Shown here: one piece after another, positions 1 through 19,407 of the stretch
How the letters are laid out: every line of letters begins with the position of its first letter
Position numbering within the stretch: position 1 is the stretch's first letter
Origin: Centroberyx gerrardi
Lineage: Eukaryota > Chordata > Actinopteri > Beryciformes > Berycidae
DNA length: 64,000 nt
Direction: 5' to 3'
Assembly: GCF_048128805.1 (NCBI RefSeq)
Contig: NC_136016.1
Location: 20,040,676-20,104,675 of the forward strand
Notes under the pieces: model-generated
Told to the model about the DNA's origin: nothing
Database searches by the model: none
What the model saw: only the letters and a program-made list of their open reading frames with translations
Program-made: the position numbers and the translations under genes

Positions 1-2329
1 GGTCACTCATTCAGAGGGGTTGGCCTGTGTGTGCGCACCAGAGACGAACACTAGCGTACTTGTGCACACACGAGAGAGACTAAATCATGCATACACACAC
101 GCACACGCGAATGTCTGCTTTCTGCATCACACTCCCTCCTGTCCTAATTTACTGTTGGTAAAGTACAGTCAGGAAATGATGAGTATTCCAGCAGCCCTGC
201 TTCTCCTGATCCCGAGCTTTGGCTGAGGGAGCATTAGGGCAGATTCTCTCTGTAGACTCTGCAGATAGGGTTACCGTCAAATAAACGCTGCAGGAACGGC
301 AAGAAGATGGCAACTCTTGTGTCTGGCTGCTTCTCTGCCAGCCACCCTGTCTCTGCCAGTGTAATAATGCCTCCCATTGCTTTGGCTGAAAATGAGGACG
401 AAGGCTGGCTTTGTGTTTGGGAACTAGTCTAGCTTTTTGTTTGAAAATAAGACTAAAGCTAGGCCTTCATTATCTCTGGCTACATTTCTGTTTTTTTTAC
501 CTAAATGTATTGTAATGTTCCCATTTGTATCCATTTGTGTGATATTGATCTGTAAGTCCAAGCCCCTAATGATTGGTGCAGAGCATGATTACCAAGTTTG
601 AAGATGGGGCTGCATGATAATAGCTAAAATGATAATCCTAATTATTTTGATAGTGACCACAATTATAAATCATGACAAATTGGTCTACATGATTTGAGGA
701 ACACAATTACTTAACAGCTGTTTTGGTATCTTATATCAAAATCTTGACTATTTTTACCGACAGCGCAGCAGACATTCTTATGAAATGCAATATTTCAATA
801 TCGCCAATATGTTTATATTATATGATTATTAATTGTGGAAACTAAAACCACAATAAAGAATCATAAATGGTGAACTGTGCAGCCCGATTTGAAGATGACG
901 CATTATTGTTTTCACCCTGTCAGTAGCTTTATCTGGCACCTTCCAGTACTGGGTGTACCCGCTGTCTGGCCGAGGTGCTACCACTGTTGACTCCCACACA
1001 CAGACACACACACACACACACACACACACAGGAACAAGCGCAAACAAATACCCGCACAGACACACAAAACACCACTCATCACAAGAGCCAATTTCCCTGG
1101 ATGAAAACATCCGCTGATGCGTCTTTCCCTCCTGTCCGCACAAGGCCGGGCCAATCACATCACTACTTTGAAAATCCAGTTACAGAGGTAGACTTTGTAT
1201 CATCGTACATTGGCATAATGACATTAGTTAACAGGCAGAGCTACTGCAGAACACGTTTTCATTATTCAGATGTCTGCCCTTTCTCCAAAACTGGATCCAT
1301 TAAGCTATTAGCCTGGGCGCTGCAGCCAATTTCAAAGTCAGAGGGAGAGAATGCTTTAAGTGCAGGCTGATACTTATCTATCTTTTAAAGACATTAACCT
1401 CTTTTAGATGTTTGGCGTTCATGCTGGATGTGTAGTGTTTCATGTGGAGTGGCTCTTACTGCCACTTTATCAACACTGAGTGAAAGTGGGCATTGCTATA
1501 GCATAGAGTATATAACAACTCATCCATTGCTTTAGCACATTAGTCTTGTTGTATTGTGTACTTGTTTTATAGAGCCCACAGTAGCTGCAGTGCTCTAATC
1601 ACTGTCTCCCAAAAGGATGTTTTAACTCTTCCTAAGCTATGCAGGGGCAAGTCAGGGTGGACAGCAGACAGGGCAGGAGAGGCTTAACCCCTGGACACAA
1701 ATCTGTGCCAAAATTCACCATCCTCTTTCACTATTTCACCAGGTAAGATTAATTTTGAGAACAGAATAAGACCTCCAAATGATGGACAGTGACGGGGCAA
1801 AGTGGCTGGAAGACAAACTCTCCAGCCAAGGCAAAAATGCACCATCATTTAGCTATTGGCTGGTTTTAATTTCCCATCTTGATAGTGGACACAAAAGCTG
1901 GCTGATTCATTCTGATGATGAGGACATCTGGTTAAGTCCAGACTGCAGTGTGGACTCATGCACACATCAAGGAAAACAATTAGCACTCCCCCTCCAGTTA
2001 TATTTACTAAGTGTCCTATCCTTACTGGTTGCCAGCCATAAAACCATTGAGTGAGACATTTATAAAAGACTATTCTCAATGTCCAAATAGCCTCCATTGT
2101 TTAGATTAGCGACTTTAATGTAGTAGAAGTCGTCGTTCTCATTTTAACAACATTTTTTAGCCGTTATCAAACGTTCTACTAGAAAGTAATCTGTGGGAAA
2201 GTAGGTGCAGATTAAATAACGGTTAAAGCTCAGCGCAGCCCTTGGAAGTCCGGGCAAAATGACTGAAAGGACTTGTTTGCTAGTTTATTGATGAGCTTTA
2301 AGTTAGTAAACAACGTTGACTTTACTTAC
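1..2329. other. Presumed arhgap17 intron 1; no exon recognised
   Basis: Open frames here are short and partly built from a CA microsatellite at about 996-1030. I looked on the minus strand for the next arhgap17 coding exon and did not find it, so it probably lies beyond the left edge. A stretch near 1690-1870 resembles 24050-24180 (both carry a 'gaacagaataa...cctc-aaatgatgg' core) and is likely a MITE fragment shared between the two places. The rest is AT-rich with nothing else recognised. Confidence 0.6.
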
Positions 2330-2382
2330 CTGCCAACTGTTTGATTGGCGAGCTGTTTCATCCGATTGAATTGTTTCTTCAT
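2330..2382 (-). CDS. arhgap17: ARHGAP17 (RICH1) first coding exon, partial gene
   Basis: Read on the minus strand, an ATG at 2382-2380 opens a frame giving MKKQFNRMKQLANQTVG plus two bases of the next codon, followed by the donor AG|GTAAGT at 2330/2329. As I recall the family, this matches the N-terminus of ARHGAP17, a BAR-domain Rho GTPase-activating protein of tight junctions and endocytosis. The exon codes only the start of the BAR domain; the rest lies left of the window. In mammals ARHGAP17 lies head to head with LCMT1, which is the order seen here apart from the two zinc-finger genes between them. A CpG-rich block at 2560-2960 is the likely promoter. The 5' boundary of the exon is uncertain: a possible acceptor lies near 2410, fed by an upstream non-coding exon ending at the donor near 2831. 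Confidence 0.85.
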
Positions 2383-2559
2383 CTTCAGTCCCTTGCCAGT
2401 CGAGTCTTCCTACGATTCAAAGCCGGACACTTTGGTTTGTCATGAAGTTCAGACGGCCTTTCCCCGTTTATATTTTCCTATCTGTCGTTATGACAGGGAA
2501 AAACAAGCGAGAGCCATTGAACCCAAAACCAATTAAAAATAGTTTGTTAGCTTAGCTAG

Positions 2560-2960
2560 CTCCTAAGCTAGCCTTTTCCAGGTGGAAATTTTAGAAAAAA
2601 GTTCCCTTTCGGGGTGACGGCATGATCCGCGAACCTCCTTTTAAATATGTTTCCATACATTAAACTCCCCAAGTAAGCCGTTAACTAACTTTCACTGGCT
2701 CCAGCTGCTTTTCATAGCTCGTCTCGCTTGCTGTCTGACGTTAGCCGACTAGCTAACGTTAACGTTATCAAGCTGGATAATCCGTCGGCCGCTTTTCCCA
2801 GAGCGGGGAGCCGACTGAACAGCAGCTCACCTCTGCCAGCACACAGCAGCGAGCAGCAGGAAGTAGACGGCATCATCTGCCATCCAGCACCACCTCCCCC
2901 TGGCCGCCCCGTCCGGGACCACGGCCGGGGGGAATGTAACGAGGTACTTTACTGCGTTAC
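2560..2960 (-). promoter_or_regulatory. CpG-rich promoter and 5' UTR region of arhgap17
   Basis: This block is clearly richer in CpG and GC than its AT-rich surroundings. It lies directly upstream, on the minus strand, of the arhgap17 start codon. A good minus-strand donor (GCAGAG|GTGAGC) sits at about 2831/2830, suggesting a non-coding first exon spliced to the ATG exon near 2400. No TATA box is evident. The assignment is positional inference. Confidence 0.55.
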
Positions 2961-3655
2961 TTCCATTTAAAAGTAACTAGTTATGTTACAACGTTTCTTT
3001 ATTAACGGTAACTATTTAGGGTATTTTTTCGTTACCCACTGTAAATACATGGCGGTAGCTATTGCTTGTGATGCCAAGTGTTATTTCACGTCATCACTCC
3101 CCTTTCAAGATAACTAGTTACATTACAAAGTTACTCTTTAACAGTAACTAGTTAGGGTGCTTTTACGTAACCCACTTCAAAGACATGCCGTAGCAATGTC
3201 TTGAACTGTCAAGTGTTACTTTACTTCGTTACTTCCTTATAAAAGTAATTAGACTGTTACTCTTTATTAACAGTAACTACTTACGGTACTTTTACGTTAC
3301 CCACTTCATAAACAAGTGTGCTATCGGCCATTGTTTTAAAATGTAAAGCAAGCTATTGCTGTTTTCATAAGCCAATCAAATTTTTATCAAGCGTTTTTTC
3401 CCCCGATTAGCAGCATGTTGTCTGCACGAGATGCTGAGATGATTTTCATTTTTTCTACTTATTTTAATTTGCGTTGAAATAAATGAAACAATTAGAAAAA
3501 GAAAAGCAACGATATTCTAATTTTAAAGTGGAAATAATTATGGTATACAAAAAATGAAAAACTAAAGCGTTAAGTCACTAATTTAATTACCACAACAAAG
3601 TAATCTGAGTAGGCTACTCTAGCGCATTACAAAGTAACGCGTTACATTCGACGCT
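2935..3655. repeat. Degenerate GTTAC-rich repeat, about three units
   Basis: Motifs such as AGTAACTAGTTA, TTACAAAGTTACT and 'cgttacccactt' recur roughly every 135-165 bases at about 2945, 3110 and 3245, and the block ends in CAAAGTAACGCGTTAC near 3630-3650. The same sequence family occurs at 30378-30860 in alpha-globin intron 1. It resembles a dispersed fish DNA-transposon family; the superfamily cannot be assigned here. Confidence 0.6.
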
Positions 3656-4784
3656 GCTGTGTGTGTGTGAGAGAGAGATAAAGACAAAGAGAGATGCAGG
3701 TTAAAGGTTAAATCAAGTTTAATATTTAGCGGCTTAAATATGTAACACTTCTGATTATTCAAATAGGCCACTAGTTTCTGGTCAGTCAATAAAAAATAAA
3801 ATGTAAACAATCACATACAGAAATAAGACATTAAAGAAACTTGATCTTTTACACTGCAGCAGCAATCTCATTGCTGATCCAATATAATAAGTGTCTAAAG
3901 GGAGTGACGCTGCTTCAACATTGCCAGGGGTTTCCATGTTGTAAAGTGAGCAACATATTCATTCATTTTCTTTACCGCGGGTCACTAGGGGCTGCCTATC
4001 CCAGCATGCAATGGGTGTAAGGCAGGGAAAAACCCTAATATAATACTTCCATGGGAAACACCCTGGACAGAACACAGGAACACAGATACATGATCAGTCA
4101 CACTGACCATTATACCTAAGGACAATTTAGAGTCTCCAATCCACCTGACTTGCATATCTGTGGGTTGTGGGAGGAAACCCACATAAAACAAGGGAGGCAC
4201 AGCAGGGCTGGGAAGTGAGCCCAAGTCCTTCTTGCTGTGAGGAAATAAGGCTGTGAAATGTTTTTTAAAACATTATTTGCAAAGCCAGCAATAGAAAAAC
4301 GATCCAAAAAACTTTGAAATGATGCCGTTTTTTTTCTTGCTTGGTGTGAAATCAAGGCAAAGACACACAATCAAGGCAAAGAAACACATTATTTAAGAGA
4401 ACTAATTTTGGCACATCATCATTCAGTACTGGGATTTGAACCCATGTCCTTCTTGCTGTGAGGCAATAAGGCTAAACACTGACCGAGAGAGTGAGAGACA
4501 CCCATTTAAAATGAAAATTACAGATTTTTCTCATTAGTCCTTTGAAGAGTCAAATGTGTTATGTTTCTGAGAGACCAGCTACAGTGAGGAAGAGTGAGAC
4601 AATAAGCTTTTCAATTTCACAGCTCAAAGTAGCAAGTCACATCCAAACTTCAATACAGATTTCATAACAGATTTTTCTAACTTGAAAAAGTGGCTGTAGA
4701 GATCCATCTGCATTTCGGCTGGTGGCCTGTGCCAATTTCCCCATCCTGGTATTGATATCACTTTGAATATGCAGTACATACAGT
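3656..4784. other. Intergenic; 3' flank paralogous to that of the second zinc-finger gene
   Basis: No gene was recognised. The part from about 4430 to 4780 is similar to about 8740-9030, the equivalent downstream flank of the second zinc-finger gene (shared strings 'gtccttcttgctgtgaggca', 'atttcggctggtggcctgtg'). The tandem duplication therefore included downstream sequence. Another copy of the 'gtccttcttgctgtgagg' string occurs near 4225. Confidence 0.6.
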
Positions 4785-5235
4785 TAGGGCTGGGCAATAA
4801 TATCAATTATAATATCATTTCAATACTATCGAGTATCGTCTTTCAGTTGAATCATATCGTGATGATATGACGATACTGTGATACACAATATCGAGTTTTG
4901 TTTGACATCACAAATAACATTACAGTGCAGTTCAATGGGATGAACAATTTGATACTTTTGATATTGTGATACACAATTCTGTTGTCTCAATTGATAACAA
5001 GCAAATTTAAGAAATTGCCAAAATGAGGTATGAAACATTTTAAGGAATCTCATTTGGAGATTTATTAGGTTTATTTGACATCACACTTAACATTACCATG
5101 CAGTTCAGTAGGATGAACATCAATTTGATTATTTAACACGATTTTGCAAATATAAGCCATATCAAGATATATATCTATCACAAAAATTCCTTATGATTAT
5201 AATAATATTGATTTCAATCATATCGCCCAGCCCTA
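4785..5235. mobile_element. hAT-type MITE with perfect 8-bp target duplication
   Basis: The element is 451 bp and begins TAGGGCTGGGCAAT; its other end, read inverted, is TAGGGCTGGGCGATAT. It is flanked on both sides by the direct repeat CATACAGT (4777-4784 and 5236-5243), the 8-bp duplication typical of hAT transposition. There is no coding capacity. It sits 14 bp beyond the stop codon of the first zinc-finger gene and supplies two AATAAA signals on that gene's strand (complements of 5061-5066 and 5071-5076). The duplicated gene next door has no element at the matching position. Confidence 0.9.
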
Positions 5236-5249
5236 CATACAGTAAGTTC

Positions 5250-7055
5250 CTATGAATTCTCTTTGTGAAACCTCATGTGCATTTTACAGTTTGTCTGGCT
5301 GATAAATCTTTTAGGGCAAATATCGCACTTATATCGCTTCACCCCTGTGTGGATTTTCATGTGAGTGTTCAAATTTTCACTGCTGATGAATCCTTTGTTG
5401 CAAATATGGCAAATATGTGGTTTCTGGCCAGAATGAGCTTTCATATGTTGCTGAAGACCCTTCTGCTGAGAGAAGCCCCTGCCACACAGATCACAGACAT
5501 ATGAAGAATCCTGCGTGTGGACTTTCTTGTGAATGTCCAGGTTTCCAACAAATTTGAATTCTTTCCCGCAAAACTCGCAGCTGTACGGTTTCTTCCCCCT
5601 GTGAGCTTCCATGTGCGAGTTCAGATTTCTCTGGTCGCTAAATTCTTTTCCACAATCTCTGCAGCTGTACATCTTGTCCGTGTGAACCGACATGATGTGT
5701 CTGATGCAGGTTGTCCTGTGGGTGAATTTCGCTAAGCACATTTTACACTTGTACGGCTTCTCGCCCGTGTGGATCCTCATGTGGCCGTTCAGAGCCGAGG
5801 ACTTACGGAACTTCCTGCCGCAATCTTTACAGCTGTATGGCTTTTCACCGGTGTGGACTCTCAGGTGGACTTTTAATAAAGCTTCTGTAGTAAAGTTTTT
5901 CCCACACGTAGCACAAGTCCTTCTTTCTTTTACGTGACTCTCTAAGTGGTGAGTCAAATTCTCGGAGGAATGCAGACACTCTCCACAAATGCCGCAAACG
6001 AATTCGTCGTTATCTGCGTGACAGGAGACGTGCTTGAGCAGATTGGCCTTATAGCAGAAGGTTTTCCCACACAGTTTACAATGACAAGGATCAGAGTGGC
6101 TTTGCCTTTGCGGTTTCACGCGGGACTTTGTGGATCTCTTGTCACTGTTTGTTGCTACGGCATCGTTCAATTCTGAAGTCTCAAAATCAGACTCTGAATC
6201 TTCACCTTCCACATACGTTGTAATGGATCTCTTACGCTTTTTCGCAATCTCTGACTCTTTTGATTCCAGACTCTCAAAATCTAACTCCAATCCTTCCATT
6301 TCCTGATAGGACTTTGTAGGTTTCCTGCGCCTTTTTAATAGTTTCCCCCCATCCAAATCTTTTTGCAACGCCCCAAAATCTGACTGTGATCCCTCACCAC
6401 TTTCACTCTGGAAATCCTCACTCTCATCTTCAGAAAAGTCAGAGGAGAGGGGCTGGCAATCAGCTGATGGCTGTGTTGCTTCACATGTCTCTACTCCCAG
6501 TTCTACTTCCATTACTTCAGTGGATTTCCCAGTATTCAGATGAAGCAGGGTCGCTTTACCTCTATTTTCCATATTATGGATTTGGTTAAGACTTGAAGTA
6601 GTGATGAGGTCCAGGTCATGTTCACTTTTCACACTCGGAGAAGGAGAAACTGCAAAAATAACAATATCATCGGCTGACTCTTCTGCTCTTTGACTAGTTG
6701 GGATTTGCTCCTCTTCCACTTTAACCTGTGGAGGCACTGGCTTCTCCCGTCCTGCATTCACAGTGAGGGAAACAAATAAGATAAATCATTCAACTGGAGT
6801 AAAGTTATAGCCATTCAGAAACCACTGCAATATGAAGAAAGTCTGTATGTAAAAAATACAAAAAATACGCTACAAACCTTCTATTAGTACTTTCATGTCG
6901 GGTTTAATAACTATATTTAGCATTTCTCGTTGCTCCTGCTCCCTCGAGGACTCCTCATACTCTTCTATTGTTTTTTCTACCGCACCGCAGATCTCTTCGG
7001 CTGCCGCTTTTAATCGCTCGTTGACAAAAGCTCTCAGCAATTCCATTTTAGACAT
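5250..7055 (-). CDS. C2H2 zinc-finger protein, 10 fingers (tandem copy 1)
   Basis: Two coding exons: 7055-6878 and 6751-5250, joined in phase 1 (donor AAG|GTTTGT, acceptor TGCAG|GA), giving 559 residues. Exon 1 encodes a helical N-terminus starting [20 protein letters not shown] and rich in Glu, a type common at the front of teleost C2H2 proteins. An acidic, Ser-rich linker follows, with basic clusters KRRRK (about residue 199) and KKRKR (about 230) that look like nuclear localisation signals. Ten C2H2 fingers run from about residue 282 to the end; several are joined by TGEKP-type linkers. This is a presumptive nuclear DNA-binding regulator with unknown targets. A tandem paralog lies at 9042-10644. 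The conserved 5' flank with paired ETS-like motifs suggests a TATA-less promoter. A hAT MITE begins just beyond the stop. I cannot name an ortholog. Confidence 0.93.
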
Positions 7056-7139
7056 TTTAGAAGAGAAAAGTCCCCTTTACACCAACTAATGTTAAGCTAA
7101 TGTCTCAGCTCTTGTCGAAAGATGGTGCTCAGTGTAAAC

Positions 7140-7215
7140 ATAAAAGGTGCATGCCGGGATAGCGCTGGTATTTCCGCCAGAAGCGGAAGAGGCGTAATCA
7201 CAGCTGCAAGCCCGA
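7140..7215 (-). promoter_or_regulatory. Promoter of zinc-finger copy 1, conserved with copy 2
   Basis: About 90-140 bases upstream of the start codon, the segment GCATGCCGGGATAGC followed by TTTCCGCC and GCGGAAGAGGCG is also found upstream of copy 2. The facing TTCCG and CGGAAG motifs look like inverted ETS-family sites. No TATA box is seen. Conservation between copies is direct; factor binding is inference. Confidence 0.5.
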
Positions 7216-9041
7216 GGGACTTTTATTCCCTCAGTAAAGTCTGTCAGGCAGCCGGCTCCTACGTGGCTGCCTGTCAACACGCCTTTCTGCACTGAGCCAA
7301 CCACAAGTGCTGAGCAAACTGCACAACATGCCAAAGAAAAGGCTGCAATCTATATACTTTGCTTATGAAATCTAAAAAAAAACTCCCAAGAACCTCTCCA
7401 AACTTGCCTTACATGATTTCTGATAGCCACAAATCACGCCTTTTAGTGTGGTATTAGAAACCTCATATGACTTGATAAATATAGCTAAACTAGACTTGAT
7501 TTAAAGGCAAGTCATCTGCAGTTAGCTGACTAGCTAGCTAGTAGCTAGTGCCAATAATTTATATGATTTCTCCTTAAAAACAGTCATTGTTGTATCACTA
7601 TATGTTTACACACACACTTCAGTGGTATTCTCACTTCTAAAAGTAGCACCGGACTGCCAGACTGAATTGATTCCTGAAAGGCAGCAGGTACAAAGTGATA
7701 CTAGCTACATGCTGTTGAACAGTCTTTTAGCATAATGACACCTTAAGCCTCTCAGGAAGCTAATAACAAGTTGGCCACTGCCAGACAGTCTGAATAATGT
7801 CAGATGAAGCTAGATGCCTGACAGGAAGCAAACTAATCAATTGTAAAATGCAGTCTGGCAGGCCAATACTACTTTTTAGAAGTCTCCCCCAAGTTGTGAC
7901 AGAATATCATCGACTTGTGTGTTCTCATGTAACATGATGCAACAATAACTATTTTTAGGAAGAAATCATAATAGCACTTGTCCACAATTTTAGCTACTAG
8001 GTCAGCCACCTATTAAGCTAACAGGATTATCATGTTGTGCAGTTTGCCCAAAAAGAGGCGTGGCAGCCTTGGGAATTGGCTCCTCACCATGGATGTATTA
8101 AACTGCTCCTGACAGGCCGTCCTGAGGGAATACTAGTCCCTCGGACCAGCCTGAATACCGGCTGCGCTTGTTTTTAACGCCGGGGCGCTTGGACTTGACG
8201 TAGGCGGAGTTAGCTGATAAATGTTACATGCGCCACAACAACCAGAGGACTATGTCAAAAATCATTAATAATCATGTCTAAACATTTTTATTAAATAAAA
8301 TATATCAGAAACAATAAAGAAACTCAAAGAGAGAGAGAGAGAGTTTCCTTATTGTTTCTGATATTCTAATATTATTAATATATTTAATAAAAATGACATT
8401 GTTTATTAATGATTTTTGACCTACTCCTCTGGTTGTTGTGGAGCATGTGATGCACCACCAAACCTGTAGAAATACAGATTTAAACCAATTTATTTGTATT
8501 GTCACACCCAGTAAGTGAGAACTAATTAAAATGTATACCTTCACATATCGTGTCTTGGAGAATCTTTATGTCTTTTATTGAAAAGAATTATATAAAAAAA
8601 TAAGCCATGTGTTTCTGAAAAGTTTTTGGTCAGTATAAAATGTAAACAAACAAGTGTGTATACAAAGTAGGAATTGCAGCAGAAAATTGATCTTTTAAAC
8701 TGCAGCAGTAACAACAGTAGCACAACACCAGTGCTGGCAATTGATTCCAAGTCCTTCTTGCTGTGAGGCAATGAGGAAATGATAGTTTTTTCCCCATTCG
8801 ATTCCGTTGAACAGCCAAATATGTTATGCCTCTGTGAGACCAGCTACAATAAGGAAGAGTGAGAATCTAAGATGAGGTTGAGGAGACAATAAGCTTTCCA
8901 ATTTTAACGCTCAAAGTAACCTGCAGAAGTGGCTGCAGTAGAGAGATCCATCTGTATTTCGGCTGGTGGCCTGTGCCAATTTCACCACCCTGGCATAGAT
9001 ATCACTTTGAATATGCAGTACATAATAGTATACTTAAGTTC
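7216..9041. other. Intergenic spacer between the zinc-finger genes
   Basis: AT-rich and without a recognisable gene. It holds a foldback element at about 8225-8455 (listed separately). A possible polyadenylation signal for the second zinc-finger gene, AATAAA on the minus strand, lies at 8574-8579, about 465 bases beyond its stop. Confidence 0.6.
8225..8455. mobile_element. Foldback (palindromic) MITE
   Basis: The left arm from about 8230 (CCACAACAACCAGAGGA, then GTCAAAAATCATTAATAA, then ATCAGAAACAATAA) is repeated inverted on the right, ending near 8450 (TTATTAATGATTTTTGAC, TCCTCTGGTTGTTGTGG). The arms are about 100 bp, imperfect, and meet at a short GA run near 8330-8343. There is no coding content. 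Such palindromes are typical of non-autonomous DNA elements. Confidence 0.75.
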
Positions 9042-10644
9042 CTATGGATTCTCTCTGTGAAACCTCATGTGCATTTTACAGTTTTTCTGGCTAATAAATC
9101 TTTTAGGGCAAAAGTCACACTTATATGGTTTCTCCTCTGTGTGGATTCTCATGTGTGTATCCAAGTTTTCACTGCTAATGAATCCTTTGTTGCAAATGGT
9201 GCAAATATGTGGCTTCTGGCCAGAGTGAGCTTTCCTGTGTCTTTGAAAAGCCTTCTGCTGAGAGAAACCCCTGCCACACACATCACAGTTATATATAATG
9301 TCCTCTGTGTGGACTTTCTTGTGAATGTCCAGATTTCCAGCATATTTGAATTCTTTACCACAAAAGTCGCAGCTGTACGGTTTCTTCCCTTTGTGCGCTG
9401 CCATGTGTGCGTTCAAATTACTTTGGTCGCTAAATTCTTTTCCGCAGTCTCTGCAGCTGTACATCTTGTCTTTGTGAATCGTCTTGATGTGTCTAATGCA
9501 GGTTGCTCTGTACGTAAATTTTCTAAAGCACATATTACACTTGTACGGCTTCTCGCCTGTGTGGATCCTCATGTGGCTGTGTAGACATGAGATCTTGCGA
9601 AATCTTCTGCCGCAATCTTTGCAGCTGTACGGCATTTCTCCCGTGTGAACTCTCATGTGGATTCTTAATAAAGCTTCTGTGCTACAGTCTTTTCCACAAG
9701 TAGGACAAGTCTTTCTTTCTTTTACGTGACTCTCTAAGTGGTGCATCAAATTCTCTGAGGAATCCAGACGTGCGCCACAAATGCCGCAAAAGAATTCTTG
9801 ATTATCTGCGTGACAGGAGGCGTGCTTGAGGAGATTGGCCTTATAGCGGAAGGATTTCCCACACAGTTTACAATGACAAGGATCACAGCGGCTTTGGCTG
9901 TCTGATTTCTCATGGGACTTTGTGGATCCCTTGTCACTGTGCCCCAAATCTAACTGTGATCCCTCACCATTCTCTATTTCACCCACACAATCCCCTCTGT
10001 CTTCATTCTTAACTTCAGGAAAGTCAGAGGAGAGGGACTGGCAATCAATTGATGGTTCTGTTGCTTCACTGGTCTCTACTCCAGCTTCCACTTTAATTGT
10101 TTCAGTGGATTTCCTAGTATTTAGCTGAAACAGGATCGTTCTACCTCCATTTCCCATATTCTGGATTTGGTTAAGACTTGAAGTGAGGTCCAGGTCATGT
10201 TCACTTTTAACGCTTGGGAAAGGAGAAACTGCAAAAGTAACAATATCATCGGCTGACTCTTCTATTCTTTGACTAGTTGGGATCTGCTCCTCTTCCTCTT
10301 TAACCTGTGGAGGCTCTGGCTTCTTACCTCCATTCACCACGAGATAATCTATGAAGTAAGGAGTAAATAAACACAATAAATCATTCAACTGGAGTAAAGT
10401 TGTAGCCATTCAGAAATAACGGTGATATGAAGAAAGTCTCTATGTATAAGATATGCTACAAACCTTCTGTTAATATTTTAATGTCGGGTTTAATGACAAT
10501 ATTTAGCATTTCTCGTTGCTCCTGCTCTCTCGAGATCGACTCCTCATACTCTTCTATTGTTTTTTCTACCGCACCGCAGATCTCTTCGGCTGCCGCTTTT
10601 AATCGCTCGTTGACAAAAGCTCTCAGCAATTCCATTTTAGACAT
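9042..10644 (-). CDS. C2H2 zinc-finger protein, 10 fingers (tandem copy 2)
   Basis: Two coding exons: 10644-10464 and 10348-9042, phase 1 junction, 495 residues. The acceptor chosen is CTTCATAG|AT, which has a pyrimidine-rich run before it. An alternative in-frame acceptor at TGGAG|GT would remove eight residues. The N-terminus is almost identical to copy 1, with one extra residue (EESISRE versus EESSRE). The linker is about 60 residues shorter and lacks the two basic clusters of copy 1. Ten fingers run from about residue 218 to the end. Finger 3 has Cys where the conserved Phe normally packs (CGKDCSTEALL). DNA-reading helices are mostly the same as in copy 1, with differences in fingers 4, 6 and 8. 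It shares a 435-bp divergent spacer with lcmt1. Confidence 0.93.
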
Positions 10645-11079
10645 TTTAAACGGGAAAAGTCTGGTTTACACCAACTAATAACTAACGTGCCAGCTCTCGT
10701 CGAGAGATGCTGCTGCACAATGTAACACAAAAGTTGCATGCCGGGATAGCACTAGCACTTCCGGCAGCAGCGGAAGAGGCGGGGTCGCAGCTGCTAGCGT
10801 CGTGCAAGTTGTCATTAGCAAAGCATAATTCATTCGTTAGATATTGCATAAGTTCATGCGACTCCTATTTTGTTTGTTGCACAAAGATAATATAGTAACC
10901 CGACTGTGCTCACGGTTGAATTATTCCTGTCCCCTCTTAGTTTATACGCCCGCCTGTCAAGTTTAGCTAGCAAGGTTAGCTAGTAGCTAACCAGTGTAAT
11001 TACAGCAGGTGGACGGGATTCTGTAGCTGCTGCTTACAGTTTTAATGTTAACCAGCTAACGTTAGTACCAGGCTCATTG
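10645..11079. promoter_or_regulatory. Divergent promoter between zinc-finger copy 2 and lcmt1
   Basis: The two start codons face away from each other across 435 bp. The zinc-finger side carries GCATGCCGGGATAGC, then CTTCCGGCAGCAGCGGAAG at about 10758-10776, which is palindromic for ETS-like sites and conserved upstream of copy 1. The lcmt1 side shows no TATA box. Assignment as a bidirectional promoter rests on position and conservation. Confidence 0.6.

Positions 11080-19407
<8,328 letters not shown>

Noticed and set aside
829-1370. Overlapping open frames on both strands
   Set aside because: Both run through the CA/TG microsatellite at about 996-1030 and show no domain or splice context.
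9149-9361. Secondary open frames inside the zinc-finger exons, both strands
   Set aside because: Shadows of the long zinc-finger reading frames in other phases.
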